Source: a virus
Length of the DNA stretch: 43,365 bases
Virus record (IMG/VR): IMGVR_UViG_3300042868_005214
Span: 1 to 43,365 of that record
Strand: one strand, 5' to 3'
Below, in pieces: positions 29,001 to 37,499 of the stretch. The notes under the pieces are model-generated. The model had not been told where the DNA came from and did not search any database. It saw only the letters and a program-made list of their open reading frames with translations. Position 1 is the first letter of the stretch, and every line of letters begins with the position of its first letter. Position numbers and translations under genes: made by a program.

Positions 29001-31656
29001 TTACACATTGACCACTAAAATTACTGTATGTCATAGCAGTAATAACTTGGAAATATTCTATATCAATAGGGAATTTATGGGTATTTGTAGTTGTTTTTGC
29101 ACTATATGGACCAGCATCATCAAATACTCTAACATCATAAGTAGTTGATAACATACTACTAATACCGTTAGGATGTGCGTAATTAACTGTCACCGTTGTA
29201 TCACCTGTATATGTTGTTCCTGTAATTGCGTTGTTATTAAATATATTTTTAATACCTCCCGTTAAATTTGGGTCTTTACTAAAAGTCGGATTTTGAAAAG
29301 CCAACATTTCTCCCGCAACTAATCTTCTAGCAGTTGATTTATCACATAATATTACAATAGTATTATCTTTATGAAATTTACCCGGATTACGTGCTTCGTC
29401 AAAAGTAACATTAATTCTATTAACACCACCTCCCGGATTAGTTGTACCACTATTAAAATATTTCGCTTTAACATTAAATAAGTTAATTCTATCCGCCATT
29501 GGTAATGCGTTAGTAAACCAATCATACGCAAAAGATGTACTATCACCCCCTTCACCCACAGCAATAACCTCACTTTGTAAGTAAGGTGCTCCAATAGTGG
29601 ATGACCCATATTGATTATCAAATTGATACCCCGCAAAATCATTAGCAAAAATAACTTTTCTTTGACCCGGAAACCCATTTGGATTTGTCTCAGCATTAAA
29701 GGATGGTAATTTAAACGTTGCAAAGGTAGATAATGGAACACTTATTAAACCAGCATTTAATGGTGATATTGGTTTAGGGTCTGACGATATTGTTGGACAC
29801 GGTACTAATTCATTTTCTTCATCCTCATCATTACCATCCGGGTCAGGGTTTTCATTAACACTTTGTCCTTGTTCACAAGAACAAAGGTCACAATCCGGAT
29901 ATGTTAATATAGGAACTTTTATCCCTTTTAAGTCAAGTTTCCATAACAGCCTTAAAATATACGCCAAAAGAAGTCCTAATATTATATATATAACTATCAT
30001 AGCCAAATACCCCGCAATCATCCCTAAAGCATATGGAACACAACCAAGAATCAATATCCCGTAGTTAATAATACTAATAGCACACCAAACAATTAATCCA
30101 GGTATAACTATAAGCCTTAATAACCACACAACAAAATATAAAATGTGCATCACCAATATTAACGCAAAGAATACCGGTGTAAGTATTATACTGAAAAACA
30201 TAAAAATTATGTATAGTATGTCAAACCTAAAATTACCATCATTTGTTGGAAATTTATTATTTTCAGTTTCACAAGATTCCTCTAAGATATTTTTAATACC
30301 GACATACCTTTCACTTCCGCTACCCCCTCTATGATTATATATAAATTCTGATACAGTATAAACTTTATTATACTGCATTATGTAAAACTTATCATCACAA
30401 TTTATAGCGTCTTGAATCATTTGAGTATTTCCATAATCATTCCAATCAACGCTAAAAGCATACGATTCAAATTGATTGGAACTATATTCTCTAATATTTG
30501 GTACTAAAAAATAAGCTCTTTTAGTAAGGTCTGATAATGATGGTGATTGAGACCATTTTACTTTAAATCTATATTTTGCTTTAGTTGGGATACCAACCTC
30601 AGGGTCATTTGAAAGAACTTGTTCTCCAAACTCATTGGTTACATAGTAATCCATATTCATTGGGACATCTACCAACCAAGTTCCGTTTTCATCAATAACT
30701 TTACCACCCCCCTCTAAACTAAAATTTTCAAGAATAGGTAACCCGTTAGAATCTTGTTGTATTGTTTGTCTAATCGCCAATATTTCACCGGGACCCGTAG
30801 TTAAACTACATTGATACCCCGACCTGTTAGTTGGTTTACAATTAGACTTTAATGCGTTAGTATCTGAGTCAGAAATTATAGAACCCATAAAAATAGATGT
30901 TGGTCGAATATCAACATTCGCCTCACTACTTAAATCAAAATCTGTTCTTGTTATACCTAAATTACAAATTTCAGGTTGTCCCCATAATGGTTCAACCTCA
31001 ATACTTCTATTTACCGATACAATTTGTGGTAATTCTCTTAAATTATTTGATGATTTAAAATTTGTTCCGGATACTTGAGCTTCTGTTGCAAGACCCATTC
31101 TAATCAAATCTTGAGGTGATAATGAAAATTCTCCAATGTCAGACAAATCAACATCTAAAACAATTAGATGAGCACCAACAGGAACCCCAAAAATCATATA
31201 ATCACCACTATCGTTTGTAACCGCATTATATTTATAATACTTGTCGTAAACTTCAATTAAAGTTGGGTTAGTTAAAACATCCGTTCTAGTGAAAAATGTC
31301 CCGGTAGGAACGTGAGCACTATATGATGGTTTATAGGGTAGTAAATTATATCTATAACCATCATCATTATTATCTAACAATGATTTATACGGATATAACT
31401 CAGAAATAATTGGGTCAGCTTGGTCTTTACTATCTAAAGGTATGAAGATAGATACTTTGGCATTTGGAACACCAAATCCATTATTAACACTAACACGTCC
31501 AACAATAACACCATAATCAGCACATTGTCTAGTATAGATGTCTGTTTGTAATATTTTTAAGGATAATATTTCTAAATGTTCGAACTCTTGGTCAATTAAT
31601 ACTTTAACTGAAGTGTCAACACCGACCTTTGTTCTTATTCTATAAGATTTTGACAT
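26002..31656 (-). CDS. Giant baseplate/tail protein with internal membrane block
   Basis: The 1884-residue protein is the first gene of the minus-strand late operon. Residues about 48-170 look like a carboxypeptidase-regulatory (transthyretin-like) fold: GRVSVNNGFGVPNAKVSI, then TNDSGDYMIFGVPVGAHLI. Residues 480-572 form a nearly unbroken hydrophobic block, enough for three or four transmembrane helices. A CDLCSC motif (589-594) and an acidic stretch (602-616) follow. The remaining 1250 residues are beta-rich and include, near 1640-1690, a 'YKIL..GT..FTSIGA....GT.TFIATG.GTGTGTAL' module that is common in phage tail proteins. A virion protein with an internal membrane block is unusual; it could insert into a host membrane on infection. 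Tail placement is supported by the operon, the mechanism is inference. Confidence 0.7.
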   Translation of the reverse strand: MSKSYRIRTKVGVDTSVKVLIDQEFEHLEILSLKILQTDIYTRQCADYGVIVGRVSVNNGFGVPNAKVSIFIPLDSKDQADPIISELYPYKSLLDNNDDGYRYNLLPYKPSYSAHVPTGTFFTRTDVLTNPTLIEVYDKYYKYNAVTNDSGDYMIFGVPVGAHLIVLDVDLSDIGEFSLSPQDLIRMGLATEAQVSGTNFKSSNNLRELPQIVSVNRSIEVEPLWGQPEICNLGITRTDFDLSSEANVDIRPTSIFMGSIISDSDTNALKSNCKPTNRSGYQCSLTTGPGEILAIRQTIQQDSNGLPILENFSLEGGGKVIDENGTWLVDVPMNMDYYVTNEFGEQVLSNDPEVGIPTKAKYRFKVKWSQSPSLSDLTKRAYFLVPNIREYSSNQFESYAFSVDWNDYGNTQMIQDAINCDDKFYIMQYNKVYTVSEFIYNHRGGSGSERYVGIKNILEESCETENNKFPTNDGNFRFDILYIIFMFFSIILTPVFFALILVMHILYFVVWLLRLIVIPGLIVWCAISIINYGILILGCVPYALGMIAGYLAMIVIYIILGLLLAYILRLLWKLDLKGIKVPILTYPDCDLCSCEQGQSVNENPDPDGNDEDEENELVPCPTISSDPKPISPLNAGLISVPLSTFATFKLPSFNAETNPNGFPGQRKVIFANDFAGYQFDNQYGSSTIGAPYLQSEVIAVGEGGDSTSFAYDWFTNALPMADRINLFNVKAKYFNSGTTNPGGGVNRINVTFDEARNPGKFHKDNTIVILCDKSTARRLVAGEMLAFQNPTFSKDPNLTGGIKNIFNNNAITGTTYTGDTTVTVNYAHPNGISSMLSTTYDVRVFDDAGPYSAKTTTNTHKFPIDIEYFQVITAMTYSNFSGQCVNTLPNSLNKKYFRNESTLFQLFSTINGGRRDWTGTIFNPNCYYRPNGNTHPDPIPFGVQKYDSMNYVRNRNENVVVILNRGVDPYTSKIPIKYGIGKLFGHQNESDVEISGYYRMNIPIQGKFLNISHDGNERAVTTPLPAWTPLPTGSTPNYVTGATWVGGIQPTVGGNINTETGYAIGQNLYFNSFSYCPNQKETWQFVTGYTQGVTASTWTQMTSRFSGFNSNLISYYSNLDNRSLFYAPSCKNAQPLRGTTQTSDDSLSNGAYPNTPTVSNGASSSPFGLRISLNNDFTKAYTYTPYGMIRDFNGYCYMQVPTPDNPSVYNVTGRTEGYIPNEIVEGASMMLMDIQYLRISLNFDPSDTPYWYQYGDYRFPPTRVLTYYYSPIYSTGNTMNFTLGRVGSYSGASNNQIVMRGDRLPTGTVVEEYCCNGRVLQKNSKLTLYLIPSTGVIGINSIAGSTGSFGNGSLDDVREDLVGSPKINRVINTFTCAGSVNLDCYGCTPSPVNSTIFVRPRGGDCLQYEGETIFVGGCYVFITTIFISLFRDWELMFEWIARNMVMLGACRNVFSHRFNNNWVNGVLYAFPFKNEISGFSSPTSNPPNFPQGKKCNSVIMYHNPSRSFYYRCSPYDSNSGEFSADLKYPTTIMDLGPRADFLQELVMSDEYDGYLVNKLTSSTYSHVDEILNLFIISRFMDNNFLNNLLGAFNIFAYFQNSRKGKYLIDADYSQLISINSELGVAAFQSSNYPDAPTTVGAGGFVTGIRYKILSGGTASNPTDFTSIGAPPGYVAGTTTFIATGPGTGTGTALVDPGIQNPIFFDCKNSLGIFFSSDTQIRDYVSPKRTIINPTGTTSSICTFNNFTVYSQEVPLSQWRIDGGGEHAGSIFGGESNDWDFQTIFSSKYQSLDRLLPVSRYFRTTNQSQNDFFKGYIYAVTNGNSLPTYQNNSITAKPQYWSQNTPETDLITVGAPFHFYFGLRRGASAFDRFRTKWINTSNVIN

Positions 31657-31669
31657 TTTTATCTTTTTT

Positions 31670-31677
31670 AATAAATA
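31670..31677 (-). promoter_or_regulatory. Candidate late promoter motif, variant
   Basis: CTATTTATT on the minus strand, 13 bases before the ATG at 31656, is followed by an AAAAAAGAT tract like that of the site at 6278-6285. It would start the long operon 31656 to 14533. Confidence 0.5.
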
Positions 31678-31724
31678 GTTTATATACCATTTTTAAAAGA
31701 TAAAACATTTTTTTTGAAAATAAA

Positions 31725-32651
31725 TTATGGTTTAAACTTATATTGTTTAACAAAATCAATAGGGTTTGATTTTTTTTCTAAAAAATTATTAACAATACTA
31801 ATAACATATTTGTGAACAGTGTTATCAATAGATGTGTGAGTTGTATTAGGAATATCAACATTAAGGACTTTAGTTATTCGATTATCCTTAAATAAGGACA
31901 CTCGTCCCCCTGAATTGGTGAAGAAAATCATATTGTCCGACCATTTAACAGACATAAAGTTTATCACATAACCAACATTATCTTTAATTTGATAATCATA
32001 GTTATTATACAATTGGTTAGCACTATCTAAGAAAACAACTAAATCAACACCAATTTTTTCTTTATTTAAATTATCCAACACCTGAGCAACATTATACCCA
32101 CCAATACTATGTCCAATAAGAACAACCTTACCTGTTGGGTTAAATAGCCTAAAATACTTTACTGTTTTAAAAACCTCTTCGGACGTTAAATTATAGTTGT
32201 TTGTTCCAATATATGTAATTACACTTGTCTCTTTAGTTTCGACCTTACTTTCAACCAAACCCAAACCATCTAAGTCCCTCGACTTAGAAATGTCAATTTG
32301 AACCTCATTAGCCCCTGACACATCCTTGAATGGTCCTAACGAACCTTCAACAACTATAACTAAATTTTTGGTATTTTTATTAAAATAATCTTGGGGGTGT
32401 TGGATTGTTTCTAATTTTCTTCTTTCATTAAAATCGGTAATATCTGAAGTAATAAAAGAACTAACAATTATTAATAAAAAAATTTGAAATTTTGTTACTT
32501 TTTTAGTTACCCTAATTTGATTAAAAAAAATCAAAAAAATAATAAAAGAACAAATCAATCTGAAGTTAAGATATAATCCCGCAACAAAACATTGAGACCA
32601 AGTCCCATTATACCCTTTAATAAAAGTTAAAATATCTGTAATATAATCCAT
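31725..32651 (-). CDS. Membrane-anchored alpha/beta hydrolase
   Basis: The 308-residue protein has two N-terminal hydrophobic segments (about 22-44 and 53-70) and then an alpha/beta-hydrolase domain. The nucleophile elbow is GHSIGG with Ser182. Asp209 in VVFLDSAN and His272 or His280 near the end are the likely other triad members. The fold suggests an esterase, lipase or similar serine hydrolase held in the inner membrane with its catalytic part on one side. It lies in the baseplate operon between gp6 and the giant membrane-block protein. A role in lysis, envelope lipid change or superinfection control is possible. The substrate cannot be told. The hydrolase call is firm, the biology is inference. 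Confidence 0.82.
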   Translation of the reverse strand: MDYITDILTFIKGYNGTWSQCFVAGLYLNFRLICSFIIFLIFFNQIRVTKKVTKFQIFLLIIVSSFITSDITDFNERRKLETIQHPQDYFNKNTKNLVIVVEGSLGPFKDVSGANEVQIDISKSRDLDGLGLVESKVETKETSVITYIGTNNYNLTSEEVFKTVKYFRLFNPTGKVVLIGHSIGGYNVAQVLDNLNKEKIGVDLVVFLDSANQLYNNYDYQIKDNVGYVINFMSVKWSDNMIFFTNSGGRVSLFKDNRITKVLNVDIPNTTHTSIDNTVHKYVISIVNNFLEKKSNPIDFVKQYKFKP

Positions 32652-32682
32652 TTATTAAAAATAGAGAATACCGATTAAATTA

Positions 32683-34521
32683 TCAAGAGAAATTAACCGT
32701 TTTTAAATTTTTAACTCTAATGTTTATATCTTTGTTTGCATATTTTATTTGGTAAGTTTGGTTTGGTTCCGCAAAGATTGTATCATCAATTAACCCTATC
32801 TGATAAGTTGTACTGTCAATATATCGTTGAGATGTTTGAGATGATGAATACTGTCCACCAACTTTATTAAAGACTTGAATATCGGATAATGAAATTACCC
32901 CGTTTTCACTTTGTATTAATCTTCTTAATTCAGAAATATTAACATTTTCACCCATTTGTCTATTTTCCGGATTAAAATATTCCGAAACAATCGTAATGAT
33001 TTGAGAAATAACTGTTCCTTGGTTTTGTGTATTATCTAAAACAACATCAATATTAAATCCTAAATCAATAACGTTAGCACTTTGTATTGACACATAATCA
33101 TTTATCATACGATAGTTTGATAAATAATTTGCAACATTATTCTTTAAAGTGTTTGAAATTACCTCTGTTAGTCTACCTGTTTCATCATACGACAACATTT
33201 GGACAATAATTTTATTATTGTTTTCCGTTATTGATACTTTTGCCGGAGCTCCAAATTGTGAAGGCATTGTTCGGATTATTGAATCGTAATCATTTACGGT
33301 TACCGCTCTTTTTTGTGATGAGAAATTATATGAAACTAAATTTCTAACTTCTTCAGTTGTTGGGTAATTAGCTCCCCCAATCGCTGCGGTTACGTTTGTA
33401 CATCTTAATGAATTTACTACAGTTGTGTTAATACTATCTGATGGTCCGTTCACAAAGAATGATACTGTACCTATTTGAGTAATTGAATTTACACCAATAT
33501 TACTACCTACACCACCACCAACTCTATATTGTATGAATAGTGTTGTATTTGGTTTTAAAGTACTACCTAACGCTAAGTTGTTGGAATACTTATATAGATT
33601 TAATTGATAACCATCTCTTGCAAACTCTCTTAACTGTTCGTCCGCAGATTGTGAACCACCCCCAAAAGTAATTTTTAAAAATCCTTCAGGTGTAAATTCA
33701 CTAATAAACTTAGTACTTGTTTGAATGTATTTCCCCACTTTAATCCCCGGAGAATCCGATACTTTTGTTGGGTCTTCTACAAATACTCTATCTTCCGCCA
33801 AAGCATCCACTTCATACCATCTATTATCTAACCCTAAGAACTCCTGAACTGACGGTATATTAGTATACTGTGTACTATCTTTCAACAAAACACTAGTTAT
33901 ACCCAATACATTCTTGTCCGGTAAAAATAATTCATAAAAAGGTCTAACATCATTAGGTGTTATTACTTTTTTAAACACTTTTGTTGTTCCATTAACAACA
34001 GTTTCTCGTTTAGTAATTGTATAGTTTAATAATTTATTATTTGAATCAAAATTAGGTATTTTTAGTCTATTTGGAAAACCTTCACCATTAATAGGTGATG
34101 AGAAATCAATATCATATACAGTTTCAAAGACTTGTCCGGCACCATTAACTTGTGACCCTCTTCTTAGAATACCACAATATCGTAAATCTTCTTTATCCCC
34201 AAAAGCAGGAACTGTAATTGAAAAATCAACTAAAGCAACCGATGGTCTCATACCCGGAACTTTTAATCCATAAGTTTTTGCTATATTAAAAACTGACGAC
34301 CTTTGTTGAGCATATTGAAGAACTGTCTCTTGAATACTTCTATCAATGTTAAATTGTAAGTTATCCGTTACCGCAGCGTTCAAATCTAATAATACAGAAA
34401 AAACAGACGCGTCATTGAAGTTTTGAATCGTGTCCGGATAATACGTTTTAGTGAAGTTAATTAACTCAGTTCTGATTGATTGGAAATCCCTTGTTGTGTA
34501 GGAAATTTTCTTGTTTGCCAT
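32683..34521 (-). CDS. 6: Baseplate wedge protein gp6
   Basis: The 612-residue protein matches T4 gp6 (P2 J-like family). It opens with ISYTTRDFQSIRTELINF, then a FNDASVFSVLLDLNAAVTDNL helix and the NIDRSIQETVLQYA-type motif that marks these wedge proteins, and ends with the ring-forming C-terminal region (FNPENRQMGENVNISEL, then a VISLSDIQVFN strand). T4 gp6 is slightly longer (about 660 residues). In the virion it forms the inner ring of the baseplate with gp25 and gp53. It follows gp25 after a four-base gap, the same order as in many T4-like phages. Confidence is high. Confidence 0.93.
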   Translation of the reverse strand: MANKKISYTTRDFQSIRTELINFTKTYYPDTIQNFNDASVFSVLLDLNAAVTDNLQFNIDRSIQETVLQYAQQRSSVFNIAKTYGLKVPGMRPSVALVDFSITVPAFGDKEDLRYCGILRRGSQVNGAGQVFETVYDIDFSSPINGEGFPNRLKIPNFDSNNKLLNYTITKRETVVNGTTKVFKKVITPNDVRPFYELFLPDKNVLGITSVLLKDSTQYTNIPSVQEFLGLDNRWYEVDALAEDRVFVEDPTKVSDSPGIKVGKYIQTSTKFISEFTPEGFLKITFGGGSQSADEQLREFARDGYQLNLYKYSNNLALGSTLKPNTTLFIQYRVGGGVGSNIGVNSITQIGTVSFFVNGPSDSINTTVVNSLRCTNVTAAIGGANYPTTEEVRNLVSYNFSSQKRAVTVNDYDSIIRTMPSQFGAPAKVSITENNNKIIVQMLSYDETGRLTEVISNTLKNNVANYLSNYRMINDYVSIQSANVIDLGFNIDVVLDNTQNQGTVISQIITIVSEYFNPENRQMGENVNISELRRLIQSENGVISLSDIQVFNKVGGQYSSSQTSQRYIDSTTYQIGLIDDTIFAEPNQTYQIKYANKDINIRVKNLKTVNFS

Positions 34522-34525
34522 AATT

Positions 34526-34984
34526 TTATATATTAATAATTACAAAGTCACTACTATTAAACACATCATTGTTGATGGTGTAATCAATCTTAACTTTCGC
34601 TGTATGTTCTTTATTCGACATATTTGGTACCCGAAATATTCTCTCATCGTTATCATTTATATAACTACCTTTATCTTCACTACCCTCTGAGGCGGCTTGG
34701 ACACTAATGTTAGTTATTGTTATCCCCGGTAAATAGTTTCCCGCGGATTCTCGTATTTCAGATTCTATTTCTGAAAATGTTGGACCATCTAATGGTTCAA
34801 AAATAAACTCATATAATCTTGTCCCAAAATCCGGTAAATAATATCTACTACCTTTTCTTGTTAATAAAAGGTGTATTAAGTTAGACCTAATCTCTTGGTC
34901 ATTATAATCTGATAAATCTAAGTATTTCCCATCAAAAGATTCTCTGAAAGGAAAAGTTAAACCATATGTTGTTCCATCTGCCAT
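34526..34984 (-). CDS. 25: Baseplate wedge protein gp25
   Basis: The 152-residue protein belongs to the GPW/gp25 family: GLTFPF near the start, DQEIRSNLIHLLLTRKGSR, then LPDFGTRLYEFIFEP. In T4 it bridges gp6 and the tail sheath start in the wedge. I start it at MADGTTYGL (ATG 34984-34982) and not at the in-frame upstream ATG at 35041. The longer form would add 19 residues, run across two TATTTATA motifs and begin inside the downstream flank of the nrdA terminator. It is the first gene of a late operon with gp6 and the hydrolase. Confidence 0.92.
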   Translation of the reverse strand: MADGTTYGLTFPFRESFDGKYLDLSDYNDQEIRSNLIHLLLTRKGSRYYLPDFGTRLYEFIFEPLDGPTFSEIESEIRESAGNYLPGITITNISVQAASEGSEDKGSYINDNDERIFRVPNMSNKEHTAKVKIDYTINNDVFNSSDFVIINI

Positions 34985-34987
34985 AAC

Positions 34988-34995
34988 TATAAATA
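34988..34995 (-). promoter_or_regulatory. Candidate late promoter motif, proximal
   Basis: TATTTATA on the minus strand, three bases before the gp25 ATG. The same motif recurs 27 bases upstream (35015-35022), so this one may be a duplicate or an initiation-related copy. Confidence 0.45.
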
Positions 34996-35014
34996 TAGTG
35001 TCGTAATTATTTCT

Positions 35015-35022
35015 TATAAATA
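35015..35022 (-). promoter_or_regulatory. Candidate late promoter motif, distal
   Basis: CTATTTATA on the minus strand, 30 bases before the gp25 ATG and just after the terminator at 35036-35057. The terminator-then-motif layout is what a late promoter restarting transcription would look like. Confidence 0.6.
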
Positions 35023-35029
35023 GAGTAAA

Positions 35030-35057
35030 ATAAAAAATCACGACCGAAGTCGTGATT
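35030..35057 (-). terminator. Intrinsic terminator with UUCG loop after nrdA
   Basis: On the minus strand a perfect nine-base stem (AATCACGAC and GTCGTGATT) closes on a TTCG loop and is followed by TTTTTTATTTTA. The C(UUCG)G tetraloop is known to be very stable. It lies 24 bases after the nrdA stop and ends the replication/nucleotide block before the late gp25 operon. Confidence 0.92.
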
Positions 35058-35081
35058 ATTGTTATAATTATTTTAATTTAA

Positions 35082-37496
35082 TTAAGAACCACACCCAAAA
35101 CACTCAAATTCTGTGTCAGTAGGTTTTTGTGTTAAATCTACCGTTGGTTTTTCAATAGTCTTTGGTTGTTGTACTTTTGTAATATCAACTGCCAAATGTT
35201 TTGCCCCGGTTGATATTGCTTTTGTTCTAACATAGTAACAAAGAGTTTTTAATCCTTTACCCCAAGAATGGAAGTGAGATGATGAAATCTTTGATAATGT
35301 TGGTTCAGACATATAGATATTCATCGACTGTGATTGGTCAATAAATGGTGCTCTGTCAGCCGCCATATCAATAAGTTCTCTTTGAGATATTTCCCAAATT
35401 GTTCTATATTTAGGAATTAAATGTTCAATTCTTTTTACCTTTTTATTGTAATTCTTATCTTCCGTGTCCAAATAATGATTAAAGTTAATGTTTTGAACAG
35501 AACCTTCATTCATTATGATTTCATTTTTTAAATCCTCACACCAAACACCTAACTTTTCAAAATCGTTAATTAAGTATTTATTAACAATTAAAATTTCTCC
35601 CCCAACCACACGACGATTAAATAATGCCGAGTGAGCCGGTTCTGTCATTTCAAATGAACCTGTGATTTTAGCCGAAGATGCTACCGGCATCTGAGCCGTA
35701 AATAATGAGTTACAAACCCCGTGGTTGGACACCTCTAATTTAAGTGAGTCCCAATCCCACATTCTACCTAATCCTTCGTAATCTAATCCCCACATATCAA
35801 ATTGAAATATCCCTTTTGACATTGGTGACCCTTTAAAGAATTTATATGGTTTGTATTCACCTGTTTTACATAAGTTCATACTTTCGGTGATTGCAGCAAA
35901 ATAGATTGTTTCAAAAATTTCTTTGTTTAATTGTTTTGCCTCTTCAGTCGTGAAGATATAATCCATTAAGAAGAATACGTCAGCAAGACCTTGAGTTCCA
36001 ATCGCAATCGCTCTTTGTTCTAAACCACCTTTTCTACCTTGTTCAGTTGAGTAACTATTAATGTCAACAACTTTGTTAAGTGCTCTAACAACCTTTCTAA
36101 CCTCACTGTAAAGTAACTTGAAATCAAACTCACCTTTAATAATAAAGTTTTTCAATACCATAGATGATAATGTACAGATTGCTGTGGTGTTTTCATCAGT
36201 ATATTGGTAAATCTCATTACATAGGTTAGATTGTTTAATCACCCCAATGTTTTGATGGTTTGTTTTTCTGTTTGCACTATCTTTAGAACATAAGTAAGGA
36301 ACTCCGGTTTCAACCTGAGATTCAATAATTTTATTCCAAATTGTCTGAGCTTTCACTTTCTTACCTAAACCAAGTTCAACCGCTTTGTTGTAGTTTGATT
36401 CATACTCATCACCGTAAGCCTCTTGTAATGGTTTAATACCCGCTTTAACAATGTCGTTAGGGCAGAATAAGTACCAATCATCATTGTTCTTAACCGCGTT
36501 CATAAAGTTGTCCGGTAACCAAATTGACGTAAACAAATCTTTTGCTCTCAACTCCTCAGCACCTGTATTCTTTTTGATTTCAAGTAAGTCCATAATGTCT
36601 TTATGCCAAGGTTCTATGTAGATGGCGGCGCTACCCGGTCTTCTACCTTGTTGATTAAAGAATCTCAGTCCTTCGTTAACAATCTTTAGGTATTTCAATA
36701 AACCACCGGCAAATCCACCTGATGAGTTAATACGACTCTCTTTACTACGAATGTTAGACATACATAATCCAATACCTGCAGCATCTGATGAATACGTTGA
36801 AATATCATTAAAGGTGTCTAATAAACCTTGTCTTGAATCCCCGTTATTGTATTTCAACACACAGGACGCTAATTGAGGTGTTTTAGTTCCCGCATTAATC
36901 ATAATTGGGGTTGCCGGAGAGATAAGTTGATTTGATAACGAATTGTAGTATTCAACCGCCTCTTCAAATGATTTAGTAACCCATAAAGCAACTCTCATAT
37001 ACATATGTTGCGGTCTTTCAACAACAACACCTTGTGGAGTCTTCAACAAATACATTTCCTGTAATGATTTCCACGCAAAATAATCAAAATTGTAATCATT
37101 CTCGTGATTTATTACAGAATCAATATCCCCCCAACCATATTCGTTAATAGTATCAATTAATATGTCATTAATAACTCCATCCTCGTGTAAACGTTTCATA
37201 GTATTACAGAAACTTTCGTCAGTTTCTTTATGATACGCAGAAATAGCCACCGAAGAAGCCAATCTTGAATAATCGTGATGACTACCGGTATAAGCCGCAG
37301 CAATCTCGTAAACCAATTTATCTAACTCTTTTGTGGTAATCACACCTTCAGTCGGAACAGAAGTAATCACCTTAATGAATACCTCATCAGCATTAACGTT
37401 TAACCCTTTAGCAGCTCTTTTTACTCGACTGTATATTTTTTGGGGGTTAAACGACACCTCGTCACCCCCTCTTTTTTTTATCTTTAATGACATCAT
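35082..37496 (-). CDS. nrdA: Ribonucleotide reductase large subunit, class Ia
   Basis: The 804-residue protein has an N-terminal ATP-cone (residues about 3-92) and the ten-stranded barrel. Key residues are visible: the SCVL cysteine (Cys212), NLCNEI with Asn424, Cys426 and Glu428, the second redox cysteine (Cys441), and the C-terminal CFGC pair (Cys799, Cys802) that renews the active site. The paired radical-transfer tyrosines are in CYYVRT. It reduces ribonucleoside diphosphates with the NrdB encoded upstream, three bases away. The ATP-cone implies normal dATP feedback control. Two adjacent Met codons (37496, 37493) make the exact start uncertain by one residue. Confidence 0.97.
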   Translation of the reverse strand: MMSLKIKKRGGDEVSFNPQKIYSRVKRAAKGLNVNADEVFIKVITSVPTEGVITTKELDKLVYEIAAAYTGSHHDYSRLASSVAISAYHKETDESFCNTMKRLHEDGVINDILIDTINEYGWGDIDSVINHENDYNFDYFAWKSLQEMYLLKTPQGVVVERPQHMYMRVALWVTKSFEEAVEYYNSLSNQLISPATPIMINAGTKTPQLASCVLKYNNGDSRQGLLDTFNDISTYSSDAAGIGLCMSNIRSKESRINSSGGFAGGLLKYLKIVNEGLRFFNQQGRRPGSAAIYIEPWHKDIMDLLEIKKNTGAEELRAKDLFTSIWLPDNFMNAVKNNDDWYLFCPNDIVKAGIKPLQEAYGDEYESNYNKAVELGLGKKVKAQTIWNKIIESQVETGVPYLCSKDSANRKTNHQNIGVIKQSNLCNEIYQYTDENTTAICTLSSMVLKNFIIKGEFDFKLLYSEVRKVVRALNKVVDINSYSTEQGRKGGLEQRAIAIGTQGLADVFFLMDYIFTTEEAKQLNKEIFETIYFAAITESMNLCKTGEYKPYKFFKGSPMSKGIFQFDMWGLDYEGLGRMWDWDSLKLEVSNHGVCNSLFTAQMPVASSAKITGSFEMTEPAHSALFNRRVVGGEILIVNKYLINDFEKLGVWCEDLKNEIIMNEGSVQNINFNHYLDTEDKNYNKKVKRIEHLIPKYRTIWEISQRELIDMAADRAPFIDQSQSMNIYMSEPTLSKISSSHFHSWGKGLKTLCYYVRTKAISTGAKHLAVDITKVQQPKTIEKPTVDLTQKPTDTEFECFGCGS

Positions 37497-37499
37497 ATT

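Noticed and set aside
31725-32651. Mycolyl-arabinogalactan esterase (LysB) for the alpha/beta hydrolase
   Set aside because: LysB acts on mycobacterial envelopes; the other evidence points to Bacteroidetes, and beyond the GHSIGG motif there is no specific resemblance.
34985-35041. Longer start for gp25 at 35041
   Set aside because: It would add a hydrophobic 19-residue leader not found in the gp25 family and translate through two promoter-like motifs.
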